The position numbers and the translations under genes were made by a program. A stretch of 21,662 bases of DNA from Clostridia bacterium (lineage in GTDB: Bacteria > Bacillota_A > Clostridia > Oscillospirales > CAG-272). The notes under the pieces were generated by a model that saw nothing but the letters and a program-made list of their open reading frames with translations, was not told where the DNA came from and searched no databases. The stretch covers positions 1 through 21,662 of the forward strand of contig JAGAIH010000142.1 in NCBI GenBank assembly GCA_017626655.1, in the 5' to 3' direction. Below, piece by piece: positions 9,304 through 17,989 of the stretch (position 1 is the stretch's first letter; each line of letters begins with the position of its first letter).

Positions 9304-10404
9304 ATGGATACGAATATGCAAAATACACCCAAGATCACGAAAGAGTCCAAGAATAAGATCCGCGTTGAGTTTGAGCGTACCCCTCTGAAGGAGAGACTGA
9401 AGGCCAAGTTCCTGAACCTCTACTTCTTCCAGCAGGTTGCCTGGATCATCTTCCGTATGGTCCTGCTCGTGGGTATCTCCTACGTGGTCCTGTTCCCCTT
9501 CATCTCTAAGATCGCCGGTTCCTTCATGTCTCCCGAGGACTTCGTGGACGTGACGGTCCGTCTGATCCCCAAGAACTTTACCCTGGATATCTACAAGGCC
9601 GTCCTGTTCGAGCTGGATTACTGGGAGGCATTCGCCAACACCCTGCTGATCTCCCTGCTCTGCGGTCTGCTCCAGACCTTCGTCTGCTGCCTGATCGGTT
9701 ACGGTCTTGCCAAGTTCCGCTTCAAGGGTAACAGCATCGTCATGCTGCTGGTCATCCTGACCATGATCGTGCCTCACCAGACCCTGCAGCTCTCCATGTT
9801 CATGCACTTCCGTTACTTTGACGTTCTGGGCATCCTGTCCTTCCTCAGCGGCGGAGCCAGCATCGGCTTCATGCCCGACGGCTTCAACGAGATCCTGGCA
9901 GGTATCCAGATCTTCAAGCTGGACGACTTCGCTCTGCCTCTGACCAACACCTACTGGCCTCTGGCGATCCTGTCGGCAACCGGCCTGGCATTCAAGAACG
10001 GTCTGTACATCTTCCTGCTGCGCCAGTTCTTCACCGGCGTGCCGGATGCTCTGGAGGAGTCGGCTTACATCGACGGTTCGGGCGTGTTCCACACCTTCTT
10101 CACCATCATCCTTCCTCTGTCGATCCCCATGATGGTCACCGTCTTCATGTTCTCCTTCTGCTGGCAGTGGATGGACGACTTCTACACCGAGCTGTTCTTC
10201 ACCACGTCCAAGATCACCCTGATGCCCGACATCGTGGAGGTCCCCACGTCGCTGAAGACAGACTACGCGGGTCAAAATATGTACTACGCGGCAATCCGCA
10301 ACACCTGCGGTCTGTGTATCATCGCTCCCCTGGTCATCCTGTACTGCTTCGGCCAGAACTTCCTGGTCCAGGGTATCGAGCGCTCCGGTCTGACCGCCGA
10401 GTAA
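9304..10404 (+). CDS. Carbohydrate ABC transporter permease, MalG/AraQ type
   Basis: The 366-residue protein starts at an ATG eight bases after AGGAGG; that site overlaps the stop codon of the preceding permease gene, implying coupled translation. The charged N-terminus (about 1-42) is cytoplasmic, and the first helix lies at about 46-68 (MVLLVGISYVVLFPFI). Several further helices follow (ANTLLISLLCGLLQTFVCCL, IVMLLVILTMIVP). The EAA loop is at about 246-272 (VPDALEESAYIDGSGVFHTF), diagnostic of COG0395 permeases and matching an ATPase-contact loop. At 366 residues it is longer than the usual 270-300; extra sequence lies in the middle loop (GGASIGFMPDGFNEILAGI region) and near the C-terminus. 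It pairs with the upstream LplB/UgpA-type permease to form the heterodimeric channel and is the last gene before the operon terminator. Confidence 0.93.
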   Translation: MDTNMQNTPKITKESKNKIRVEFERTPLKERLKAKFLNLYFFQQVAWIIFRMVLLVGISYVVLFPFISKIAGSFMSPEDFVDVTVRLIPKNFTLDIYKAVLFELDYWEAFANTLLISLLCGLLQTFVCCLIGYGLAKFRFKGNSIVMLLVILTMIVPHQTLQLSMFMHFRYFDVLGILSFLSGGASIGFMPDGFNEILAGIQIFKLDDFALPLTNTYWPLAILSATGLAFKNGLYIFLLRQFFTGVPDALEESAYIDGSGVFHTFFTIILPLSIPMMVTVFMFSFCWQWMDDFYTELFFTTSKITLMPDIVEVPTSLKTDYAGQNMYYAAIRNTCGLCIIAPLVILYCFGQNFLVQGIERSGLTAE

Positions 10405-10418
10405 TGTCTGACGGATGG

Positions 10419-10465
10419 TTGGGGCTTTGCCCCAATCCCCACAAACCCCTTTGAAAAGGGGTTTG
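10419..10465. repeat. Tandem intergenic hairpins (dispersed palindrome, copy 1)
   Basis: Two hairpins sit between the last permease and the terminator. The first pairs TTGGGGC (10419-10425) with GCCCCAA (10429-10435). The second pairs CAAACCCCTTT (10442-10452) with AAAGGGGTTTG (10455-10465). No T-run follows, so this is not an obvious terminator by itself. The TTTGAAAA centre and trailing GATTCC resemble the element at 16202-16257, suggesting one dispersed intergenic repeat family. Confidence 0.6.
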
Positions 10466-10477
10466 ATTCCTAAACTG

Positions 10478-10517
10478 AAAAAGGCTGTCGCTCCCATATG
10501 GGAGTGACAGCCTTTTT
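10478..10517. terminator. Bidirectional intrinsic terminator after the ABC/DUF5696 operon
   Basis: A 20-bp inverted repeat (AAAAAGGCTGTCGCTCCCAT with its complement, a single G-T wobble) is flanked by A5 on the left and T5 on the right. It can stop the + strand operon that ends at 10404 and the - strand spoVT transcript that ends at 10604. Confidence 0.9.
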
Positions 10518-10603
10518 GGGCTTATAGAAGCATACCTTGAGGGGTATGCGGGGATCGGGGTAAAGTCCCGGGCCGTAGAGATCTGTCGGTGGTAATGGGG
10601 AGG

Positions 10604-11158
10604 TCAAGTCTCCAGTTGGCGACCAAGGAATCCCGCGGCGGTCTGAATGAGCTTGGCCTCAATGTCAAAGGCCAGGCGGTCGGTGTTGTCCCCCTCCAGG
10701 GGCTTGGCGGAGACCACACAGCCTACGATATCCCCCTCGCTGATGATGGGCATGGCGCAGCTGACCGTGTGGGAGCCGCCGTCGCGGATGATGTTGCGGG
10801 GCTCGGTGTCGCCGTTGTTGGCGTAAAAGGCGCGGCTCTCCATGATATGCTCCAGGGCCTCGGAGAGGGACTTTTCGTGGTACTCCCGCTTGGAGATCCC
10901 CGCGCAGGCGATGACCGAGTCGCGGTCGCATATGGCCACGGACAGGCCGCAGGTCTTGTGAAGGGTCTCGGCGTACTGCCCCGCAAAGGAGGCCAGCTCG
11001 CCAATGGGGGAATACTTTTTGAAGATGACCTCCCCCTCGCGGTCGGTGTAGATTTCCAGGGGATCCCCCTCGCGGATCCGCATGGTGCGGCGGATCTCCT
11101 TGGGGATGACGACACGGCCGAGGTCGTCGATGCGTCGAACAATTCCGGTAGCTTTCAT
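10604..11158 (-). CDS. spoVT: Stage V sporulation protein T, transcriptional regulator
   Basis: The 184-residue protein has the SpoVT architecture. An AbrB-type swapped-hairpin DNA-binding domain at about 1-50 (TGIVRRIDDLGRVVIPKEIR, then RTMRIREGDPLEI) is joined to a GAF-like sensor domain at about 55-180, ending IQTAAGFLGRQLET. Length and sequence match the Bacillus/Clostridium family. In Bacillus SpoVT tunes sigma-G-dependent genes in the forespore; the same role is inferred here. The ATG at 11158 is preceded by AAAGGA at a proper distance. It is divergent from the nitroreductase gene and shares the terminator at 10478-10517 with the ABC operon. I found no convincing sigma-G promoter upstream. 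The only candidate, CATACG near 11254-11259 on the minus strand, lacks a good -35 box. Confidence 0.95.
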   Translation of the reverse strand: MKATGIVRRIDDLGRVVIPKEIRRTMRIREGDPLEIYTDREGEVIFKKYSPIGELASFAGQYAETLHKTCGLSVAICDRDSVIACAGISKREYHEKSLSEALEHIMESRAFYANNGDTEPRNIIRDGGSHTVSCAMPIISEGDIVGCVVSAKPLEGDNTDRLAFDIEAKLIQTAAGFLGRQLET

Positions 11159-11312
11159 GGTAACGGAGTCCTTTCTGATGTTACTTACTGTATGCGAACG
11201 GCGGCGCGGGATCCGCCACCGAATGGTGCATGACGGCGGGCAGGATTCTGCCTCGTATGGGTATTATTTGAAAAAACGACAAGGTTTATACCCCGCGGGC
11301 GAAAAATCTTCC

Positions 11313-11341
11313 TTGACAGAGCCCTCCACTTTTGGTATAAT
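11313..11341 (+). promoter_or_regulatory. Sigma-A promoter of the nitroreductase gene
   Basis: A perfect TTGACA (11313-11318) and a perfect TATAAT (11336-11341) are separated by 17 bases, with the extended -10 dinucleotide TG at 11333-11334. Transcription should start near 11348, giving a very short leader that carries the GGGAGG ribosome site before the ATG at 11367. Confidence 0.93.
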
Positions 11342-11366
11342 AAAGAAAAAAGGGAGGTACACCCCC

Positions 11367-11888
11367 ATGAACGAGACAATGCAGACCATCCTCACCCGCC
11401 GCTCCATCCGTGCCTTCAAGCCCGATATGCTCCCCCGCGAGACCATCGACGCCATCATCGAGGCGGGCCTCTACGCCCCCAGCGGCATGAACACCCAGAA
11501 TACCGTCATCATCGCCATCACCGACAAGGAGACCCGCGACCGCCTCTCCCGCGATAACGCCGCGGTGATGGGCTCGGATCGCGATCCCTTCTACGGCGCC
11601 CCCGTGGTGCTGGTGGTCCTGGCCGAGAAGGGAAGGAGGACTTACGTCCACGACGGCGCCCTGGTCATGGGCAATCTCATGCTGGCCGCCCACGCCCTGG
11701 GTGTGGGGAGCTGCTGGATCCACCGCGCCGCCGAGACCTTTGCCATGCCCCATTGGCAGGAGTTCCTCGTCTCCCTCGGTCTTACGGGGGACTACGAGGG
11801 CATCGGTAACTGTATCCTGGGCTATACCGACGGCGACGAACCCCAAGCTCCCGCCAGACGGGAGGGCCGCGTCTTCTACGCCGATTAA
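11367..11888 (+). CDS. Nitroreductase family FMN-dependent oxidoreductase
   Basis: The 173-residue protein belongs to the compact nitroreductase family, NAD(P)H-dependent flavoenzymes of the cytoplasm that reduce nitro compounds, quinones or flavins. The N-terminal signature RRSIRAFKPDMLPRETIDAI (about 10-29) and LYAPSGMNTQN (about 34-44) carry the family's FMN-phosphate-binding Arg and Ser. NLMLAAHALGVGSCWI (about 104-119) is the conserved dimer-core helix and strand. The frame stays open upstream to an ATG at 11082, but the promoter lies inside that extension, and the ATG at 11367 follows GGGAGG by nine bases, so the short form is chosen. The gene is monocistronic, with a consensus promoter and a terminator just downstream. 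The physiological substrate cannot be predicted. Confidence 0.92.
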   Translation: MNETMQTILTRRSIRAFKPDMLPRETIDAIIEAGLYAPSGMNTQNTVIIAITDKETRDRLSRDNAAVMGSDRDPFYGAPVVLVVLAEKGRRTYVHDGALVMGNLMLAAHALGVGSCWIHRAAETFAMPHWQEFLVSLGLTGDYEGIGNCILGYTDGDEPQAPARREGRVFYAD

Positions 11889-11902
11889 AGACAAACAAAA
11901 AG

Positions 11903-11934
11903 AACGGTGTCATCCATGCGGATGACACCGTTTT
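11903..11934. terminator. Bidirectional intrinsic terminator
   Basis: AACGGTGTCATCC (11903-11915) pairs with GGATGACACCGTT (11920-11932) around the loop ATGC. T-runs follow on the + strand (11931-11934) and on the - strand (complement of the A-run at 11897-11901). It serves the nitroreductase gene and the convergent lipoprotein gene. Confidence 0.88.
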
Positions 11935-11952
11935 CAAATGAATGGAAGCAGA

Positions 11953-12699
11953 TCAGTTTGCGGGGGCCTCGGTGGTAGCCTCGGTGGTGGTATCCTCCAC
12001 GACCTTCAGGCAGTCGTTGCTGACATAGTACTGCTTGATCTCCACCTTGGCGTTACCCTCGGCGTCGGTCTCGGTCTCGGAAACCACCTCGAAGAAGATG
12101 CGGCTCCACTTCTCGCTGACGGCCACGCGGGTGACCTTGGTACCCTTCTTCAGGCTTCCGCGGACAGACAGGTTGCTGGCGGTAGAGGGGTAGGAACGGA
12201 CGTTGACGGCCTCAACGGTGATCTCCACCTCTTCCTCCACGTCGGTGTAGCCTTCCAGAGCGGCGGCATCGGCGGCGACGGTCTTGGCGATGTAGCACTC
12301 CTTGTCCTCGCCGTCCACGGGGTAGGTGATGCGGTACCAGTTCTCGCTCTCACCGGTGACGTCCAGGATCTTGCCCTCGGAGGGCCAGCCCACGCCGTTG
12401 TTCTCGGCGATCACGGTGCTGGAGCGCACGGTGGCGGTGTAGGTGAAGACCACGACCTTCTTGGTCACGTCCACGAAGGTGGGATCGGTCTCGCTGGGAT
12501 CAAAGGGATCGGTCACAGGCTCCTGAGTGGGGATATCGGTGACGTCGTTACCGTTCTCGTCGGTACCGATTACGATGTAGCTATCCTCGGGGGTGTTTCC
12601 GGAGTCGGTGGTATCATCACCGGTGCCGGGCTTGGTGCAGGCAGTCACGCTGGCAACCAGAAGACCTGCCAGAAGCAGGGCGAGCAGTTTCTTGTTCAT
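11953..12699 (-). CDS. Lipoprotein with two SH3-like domains
   Basis: The 248-residue protein starts at MNKKLL, nine bases after AGGAGG; the longer in-frame start at 12732 has no comparable site. A lipoprotein signal peptide ends in a VTAC lipobox (Cys at about 21), so the mature protein should be lipid-anchored outside the membrane. A low-complexity Asp/Thr/Pro linker (about 25-75) leads to two bacterial SH3-like segments. The first is at about 80-145 (VVVFTYTATVRSS, ENWYRITYP), the second at about 160-235 (VNVRSYPSTASNLSVRGSLK, EKWSRIFFEV). A Thr/Glu/Ala-rich tail ends the protein. SH3b pairs of this sort often bind peptidoglycan or sit in cell-wall complexes; that role is inferred. No enzymatic domain is present. 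It has its own promoter and converges on the nitroreductase gene. Confidence 0.85.
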   Translation of the reverse strand: MNKKLLALLLAGLLVASVTACTKPGTGDDTTDSGNTPEDSYIVIGTDENGNDVTDIPTQEPVTDPFDPSETDPTFVDVTKKVVVFTYTATVRSSTVIAENNGVGWPSEGKILDVTGESENWYRITYPVDGEDKECYIAKTVAADAAALEGYTDVEEEVEITVEAVNVRSYPSTASNLSVRGSLKKGTKVTRVAVSEKWSRIFFEVVSETETDAEGNAKVEIKQYYVSNDCLKVVEDTTTEATTEAPAN

Positions 12700-12811
12700 G
12701 GTTTTTTCCTCCTGTATGTTTGTATTTTCCACGTATGCGAGTCAGGCAAAATACGATCTCCAATGGCTGAAAATCCCTTGCCCAAACACAAGATATGCTT
12801 TGTTACCTTAT

Positions 12812-12840
12812 ATTATAGCACAAGATATCGGGGTTGTCAA
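12812..12840 (-). promoter_or_regulatory. Sigma-A promoter of the SH3 lipoprotein gene
   Basis: On the minus strand, TTGACA (12840-12835) and TATAAT (12817-12812) are 17 bases apart, and TGC precedes the -10 box (extended -10). Transcription should start near 12805, about 105 bases before the ATG at 12699. Confidence 0.92.
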
Positions 12841-12911
12841 GGTTATGAAGGGGAAAAATGAAAATAATTTGTGAACAATCGAGAAAGCCCGTGAAACTTG
12901 CTCCGCATCCC

Positions 12912-12940
12912 TTGAAACACCTTGTCGGGTATGGTATAAT
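12912..12940 (+). promoter_or_regulatory. Sigma-A promoter of the 349-residue unknown gene
   Basis: TTGAAA (12912-12917) and TATAAT (12935-12940) are 17 bases apart, with TG at 12932-12933 as an extended -10. It diverges from the lipoprotein promoter at 12812-12840. The two -35 boxes are about 70 bases apart. Confidence 0.9.
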
Positions 12941-12979
12941 AATGGTAAAAGACCGACTCTGCGGAAAGGAGATACCGCC

Positions 12980-14029
12980 ATGAAACCCTCCGCTATCCAA
13001 CGGCTATGGACAGACCCGACCCTGCTCCTGTCTCCCGACTTTTTCAGCATGAGCTATATCCTCTTCCAAACCGACGGCGACCCGGGCCGCGTAGTGGCCG
13101 CCCGCGTGCCGGATGTTCACACGATCCGTGTGGGTTCCAACCTCCTCGACTGCCTGGAGCTTTCGGAGGAGGCCCTGGCCTATATCATCGAAAAGCGGGA
13201 GGCCACCCGCCCACTCCTGGTTCTGTCCGAGCTGGGGCTGGGCATCCTCTGGAATCGCTACACCCTCTCGGCGGGGCTGGGGCTGTACCTCCACGTCCAC
13301 GCCAATCCAACCTCGGCCGCCCGTCTGATCAACAGCATGGGATGCCCCGCGGGTTTGCTCATATCCAAGCGTGTGCGCGGGATGGGCTCTGCCGTCACCG
13401 CCAAGGACGAGCGATCCTACCGTCCCTTGATGGAGGCCTGTGAGGCCATACAGAATACGCCGCCCTCCCTGTTTCCCGTGGATGATCACCGCCGTGTGTC
13501 CCTTGCCGATCTGCGCGAGACGGTGCGCCGCATGGCCGCCTTCGTGGGCTGTGACCTTTCCTTTACCCTCCGCCGCAAGCACCCCGGCGATTCCATCGCT
13601 CTCCATGCCCGCGTAGGCTGTTACCGTCCCCTCCTGTTGGAGGCGGTTCTCCTTTGCCTGCTGACCGAGATCCGCAACCGATCCGCCACCCGCGGCGGGG
13701 TCTGTTGCCTGGAGCTGCCCGACGAGACAAGCCACGGGGGACTGACCGTCACTCTGCGCTATCCTGTTCTCCCCTCCGCCCCGCCGCTAAGTCGAGCCCC
13801 TCATACCCAATTGGTCAGCGCCGCCGCCCTGGCGGGCCTAGATCTGTATGATTTTCCCGACCTCATCCAACCCCGAGAGGAGGGCGATCTGCCCCTTCAG
13901 AGCATCCTTCTGGATTGGCTCTACGATCCTACCCTCCTGCCCACTGCCGACCTCAAGGCCCGCCTCGATCTCCTCCATACCGAGGCTACCCGCCCCGCAT
14001 ACGAGGGGGAGGAGATCCCACTCCCATAA
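12980..14029 (+). CDS. Unrecognised 349-residue cytoplasmic protein
   Basis: I do not recognise this protein. The ATG follows AAAGGAG with nine bases between and lies about 30 bases after the predicted transcription start. It has no signal peptide or membrane helix and should be cytoplasmic. The N-terminal third (about 1-150) reads as mixed alpha/beta, with GSNLLDCLELSEEALAYIIE and the hydrophobic LGLYLHVHANP. The stretch at about 178-265 (SLADLRETVRRMAAFVGCDL; LLLEAVLLCLLTEIRNRS) faintly resembles the region around a histidine-kinase ATP-binding fold. The N-box Asn and the glycine-rich ATP lid are not visible, so at most it is a degenerate relative. The acidic C-terminus ends EGEEIPLP. It is transcribed alone, between a sigma-A promoter and a terminator, with no functional hint from neighbours. 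Confidence 0.8.
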   Translation: MKPSAIQRLWTDPTLLLSPDFFSMSYILFQTDGDPGRVVAARVPDVHTIRVGSNLLDCLELSEEALAYIIEKREATRPLLVLSELGLGILWNRYTLSAGLGLYLHVHANPTSAARLINSMGCPAGLLISKRVRGMGSAVTAKDERSYRPLMEACEAIQNTPPSLFPVDDHRRVSLADLRETVRRMAAFVGCDLSFTLRRKHPGDSIALHARVGCYRPLLLEAVLLCLLTEIRNRSATRGGVCCLELPDETSHGGLTVTLRYPVLPSAPPLSRAPHTQLVSAAALAGLDLYDFPDLIQPREEGDLPLQSILLDWLYDPTLLPTADLKARLDLLHTEATRPAYEGEEIPLP

Positions 14030-14031
14030 AG

Positions 14032-14065
14032 AAAACGGCTGCCGCTCGCTTGCGGTAGCCGTTTT
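14032..14065. terminator. Bidirectional intrinsic terminator
   Basis: AAAACGGCTGCCGC (14032-14045) pairs with GCGGTAGCCGTTTT (14052-14065), with one G-T wobble, around the loop TCGCTT. T-runs on both strands let it end the + strand unknown gene and the - strand operon finishing at 14078. Confidence 0.9.
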
Positions 14066-14077
14066 GTGATGATGGGA

Positions 14078-14395
14078 TCAGAACAGGGGAGGCAGGATGC
14101 CGAAGTAGGCCAGAGCGCCGATGACGACGACCTGCAGCACGAAAATCACGGGAATACCCACCATGAAGGACACGTGCTTGGTCTTGTGGCGGATGAGGTG
14201 CATGGTGACGTACATAGCCACCGAGCCGCCGACAGCCGACCAGATGAACAGGGACTTCTCGGGGATGCGGAGCTTGACGTTGTTGCGCTTGGAGATCTTC
14301 TTGTCGTAGATGCAAACCACGATGGAGCAGATGGAGACCACGATGATGTAGGCGAAGAAGATGAGCCAGAACAGATGAATGGGCAGATCGGGCAT
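14078..14395 (-). CDS. DUF1294-family small membrane protein
   Basis: The 105-residue protein starts at MPDLPIHLF behind AAGGAG; the upstream in-frame ATG at 14440 falls inside a hairpin and lacks a ribosome site. Three or four hydrophobic segments are visible: about 5-27 (HLFWLIFFAYIIVVSICSIV), 46-62 and 76-100. Between them lies the motif RIPEKSLFIWSAVGGSVAMY followed by HKTKHVSF, which is the DUF1294 signature. The family has no firmly established biochemical role that I can name. It is the last gene of the minus-strand group, 78 bases after glnS, and probably shares its transcript although a hairpin lies between. Confidence 0.9.
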   Translation of the reverse strand: MPDLPIHLFWLIFFAYIIVVSICSIVVCIYDKKISKRNNVKLRIPEKSLFIWSAVGGSVAMYVTMHLIRHKTKHVSFMVGIPVIFVLQVVVIGALAYFGILPPLF

Positions 14396-14429
14396 GGAAA
14401 CTCTCCTTTCTTGAGTGCGGAACTCTATG

Positions 14430-14452
14430 TAAGGGCGCATGACACGCCCTTA
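14430..14452. other. Hairpin between glnS and the DUF1294 gene
   Basis: TAAGGGCG (14430-14437) pairs with CGCCCTTA (14445-14452) around a seven-base loop. Neither strand has a T-run after it, so it is at best a weak or processing-type hairpin rather than a standard terminator. It may modulate readthrough from glnS. Confidence 0.4.
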
Positions 14453-14473
14453 TCATCGATCCTTGGACAGGCA

Positions 14474-16132
<1,659 letters not shown>

Positions 16133-16143
16133 GGTATTATGCA

Positions 16144-16162
16144 GGGAGAATCAATCTCTCCC
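16144..16162 (-). promoter_or_regulatory. Small hairpin in the glnS leader containing the only GA-rich ribosome-like site
   Basis: GGGAGA and TCTCCC pair (six bases, seven-base loop) just upstream of the glnS start. The GGGAGA arm is the nearest Shine-Dalgarno-like sequence, yet it is 24 bases from the ATG and sequestered. A regulatory role is a guess. Confidence 0.35.
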
Positions 16163-16201
16163 ATCAAAACCTTTCGTAAGAATTTCTTATTTGATTTGTT
16201 G

Positions 16202-16257
16202 AAAGTTTTTGGAATTCCTAAAACCTTTTTTCAAAAAGGTTTTAGGCCGCCGGAGGC
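16202..16257 (-). repeat. Dispersed intergenic palindromic element (copy 2)
   Basis: CCTAAAACCTTTTT (16217-16230) and AAAAAGGTTTTAGG (16233-16246) form a perfect 14-bp stem. On the minus strand it is preceded by GCCTCCGGCGGC and followed by GGAATTCCAAAAACTTT. From memory, this layout is common between genes of Oscillospiraceae-type genomes. It sits between gltX and glnS without a T-run, so it is not a standard terminator. Confidence 0.6.
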
Positions 16258-16269
16258 ACGTTCTCCTGC

Positions 16270-17955
16270 TCACTCCGCAAGCTTGTCCAGACGGGCGAAG
16301 ACGCGGTCACGGCCCAGCAGCTGCATGACGGTGTAGAGATCGGGTGCGTTGAGCTTACCCGTCACAGCCAGACGAAGGAAGCCCGACACATCGGCTACGC
16401 TGCCCTTGAAGGCAGAGGGATCGGCCTTGTAGGCCTTCATATCCGCCGCGTAGCCCAGGGAAGCGGCGATGGCCTTCACCTTATCGAACCAGGCGTTCAT
16501 CTCGTCTGCGGGGTCGTAGGAGGCCTTGAAGGCGGTGATGGCGGCCTTCACGTCAGCCAGATCGGTGCCCTCGGGGAAGGCGTCCTTGATCTCAAACAGC
16601 TCGTCGTAGAAGAAGTCCAGGTAGGGGCGCACGTCGGTCCAGACGGTGAAGTCCTTGCGGGGCTTCTTGCCGCCGCGGCCGATGGCGAAGATGGCCTTGG
16701 CGTAGTCGGGGGCGGCGGTCAGCAGAGTGTTCATCTCGGGATCGTACTCCGAAGCCCAGGCGGTGTACTTGGCGTAGACCTCCTCGGCGGTCATGCGGGA
16801 GAGGACGTTCTTGGATACGTCGTTGAGCTTCTGGAAGTCGAAGAGACAGCCCGAGGCCGACATCTTCTTGATGTTGAAGGGGAAGTCGGTGTAGGGCAGA
16901 GCGGTGTTGGCGGCTCTCCACTCCTCGTAGTTGGAGTTGAGCAGAGTCAGCACGTACTCGGCCACCGCCTCGGGGGCATAGCCCATCTTGGCGTAGTCGT
17001 CCAGGTTGGCGCCCATGTCGCGCTTGGAGAGCTTCTTCTTGTTGCCGTTCTCGTCCAGACGCATGATCTGGGAGATGTGCATATACTTAGGAGCCTTGAA
17101 GCCCAGGTAGTAGAAGAGCTGAAGGTGCTTGGGCAGGGAGGGAAGCCACTCCTCGCCGCGGATGACCAGGTTGGTGCCCATGAGATGATCGTCCACCGCG
17201 TGGGCGAAGTGGTAGGTGGGAATGCCATCGGACTTCAACAGCACGAAGTCCTCGTCGTTGACGGGCATTTCCAGCTTGCCGCGCACCAGATCCTGGAAGG
17301 TGATCTTCTTCTCACCGTCCCCGTCGGACAAGAGACGCAGTACCCAGGGATTGCCGGCGGCCAGGTTGGCCTCTACGTCCTCCATGGTGAACTCACGGTG
17401 GGACAGCATCTCGGCCCGTCTCGCGGCGGCCTCGGCCTCCCAGTCCACGCTCTTGATCTCAGCCTTCTTGTCGGCCTGCTTCAAAGCCTCCAGCTCCTCC
17501 TCGGTGGTGAAGACGGGGTAGGCCTTGCCCTCGGCCACCAGCTTCTTGGCGAAGACGTGGTAGAGATGGGCGCGGAGGCTCTGCTTGTAGGGGCCGTAGT
17601 CACCGATGTCGGTCACCTTGCCATCGGGGCCCAGGATGGCGCCCTCGTCGAAATGGATGCCGTATCGCTCCAGGGTGGTGATCAGACCCTCGGCGGCGCC
17701 GGGGACCTCGCGCTTGGCATCGGTGTCCTCGATGCGGAGGTAGAACACGCCGCCCGACTGGTGAGCCAGACGCTCGCCCACCATAACGGGGAACAGACCG
17801 CCGAAGTGGACGAAGCCCGTGGGGGAGGGCGCGAAGCGGGTCACCTTGGCGCCCTCGGGGAGGTTGCGGGCAGGGAATCTGGCCTCGCACTCCTCGGGAG
17901 TCTCGGTAACCTGGGGGAACAGTAAGTCAGCTAACTTTTGATAATTCATATCCAT
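16270..17955 (-). CDS. gltX: Glutamyl-tRNA synthetase
   Basis: The 561-residue class I synthetase charges tRNA-Glu in the cytoplasm. FAPSPTGFVHFGGLF holds the HIGH-type motif at about 50-53, written HFGG rather than the usual HIGG. FYLRIEDTDAKREV at about 75-88 is the family's catalytic-core signature. The KMSKS equivalent KKLSKRDMGA lies at about 307-316. The C-terminal half is helical, as in anticodon-binding domains. At 561 residues it is longer than the usual 470-500, like a long clostridial subgroup. The first ATG (17955) is preferred over the one two codons later (17949) because AAAGGA lies about 11 bases upstream. The gene is 34 bases after the metallo-hydrolase gene and upstream of glnS, so the two glutamate/glutamine synthetases are probably co-expressed. 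Confidence 0.96.
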   Translation of the reverse strand: MDMNYQKLADLLFPQVTETPEECEARFPARNLPEGAKVTRFAPSPTGFVHFGGLFPVMVGERLAHQSGGVFYLRIEDTDAKREVPGAAEGLITTLERYGIHFDEGAILGPDGKVTDIGDYGPYKQSLRAHLYHVFAKKLVAEGKAYPVFTTEEELEALKQADKKAEIKSVDWEAEAAARRAEMLSHREFTMEDVEANLAAGNPWVLRLLSDGDGEKKITFQDLVRGKLEMPVNDEDFVLLKSDGIPTYHFAHAVDDHLMGTNLVIRGEEWLPSLPKHLQLFYYLGFKAPKYMHISQIMRLDENGNKKKLSKRDMGANLDDYAKMGYAPEAVAEYVLTLLNSNYEEWRAANTALPYTDFPFNIKKMSASGCLFDFQKLNDVSKNVLSRMTAEEVYAKYTAWASEYDPEMNTLLTAAPDYAKAIFAIGRGGKKPRKDFTVWTDVRPYLDFFYDELFEIKDAFPEGTDLADVKAAITAFKASYDPADEMNAWFDKVKAIAASLGYAADMKAYKADPSAFKGSVADVSGFLRLAVTGKLNAPDLYTVMQLLGRDRVFARLDKLAE

Positions 17956-17989
17956 TGGTTACGTCATCCTTTCGGAAATAGTCGTTTTA

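Noticed and set aside
8236..10497. A 753-residue antisense frame across both permease genes
   Set aside because: Same shadow effect; it overlaps the terminator and two well-supported membrane proteins.
11200..11239. GC-rich imperfect inverted repeats upstream of spoVT
   Set aside because: Stems are four to five bases in GC-rich sequence and could arise by chance; no known operator pattern.
11235..11295. Possible sigma-G promoter for spoVT (CATACG on the minus strand)
   Set aside because: The -10 is imperfect and no good -35 is found at the required spacing.
11082..11366. N-terminal extension of the nitroreductase frame
   Set aside because: It includes the consensus promoter and lies before the strong ribosome site, so it is not translated from the main transcript.
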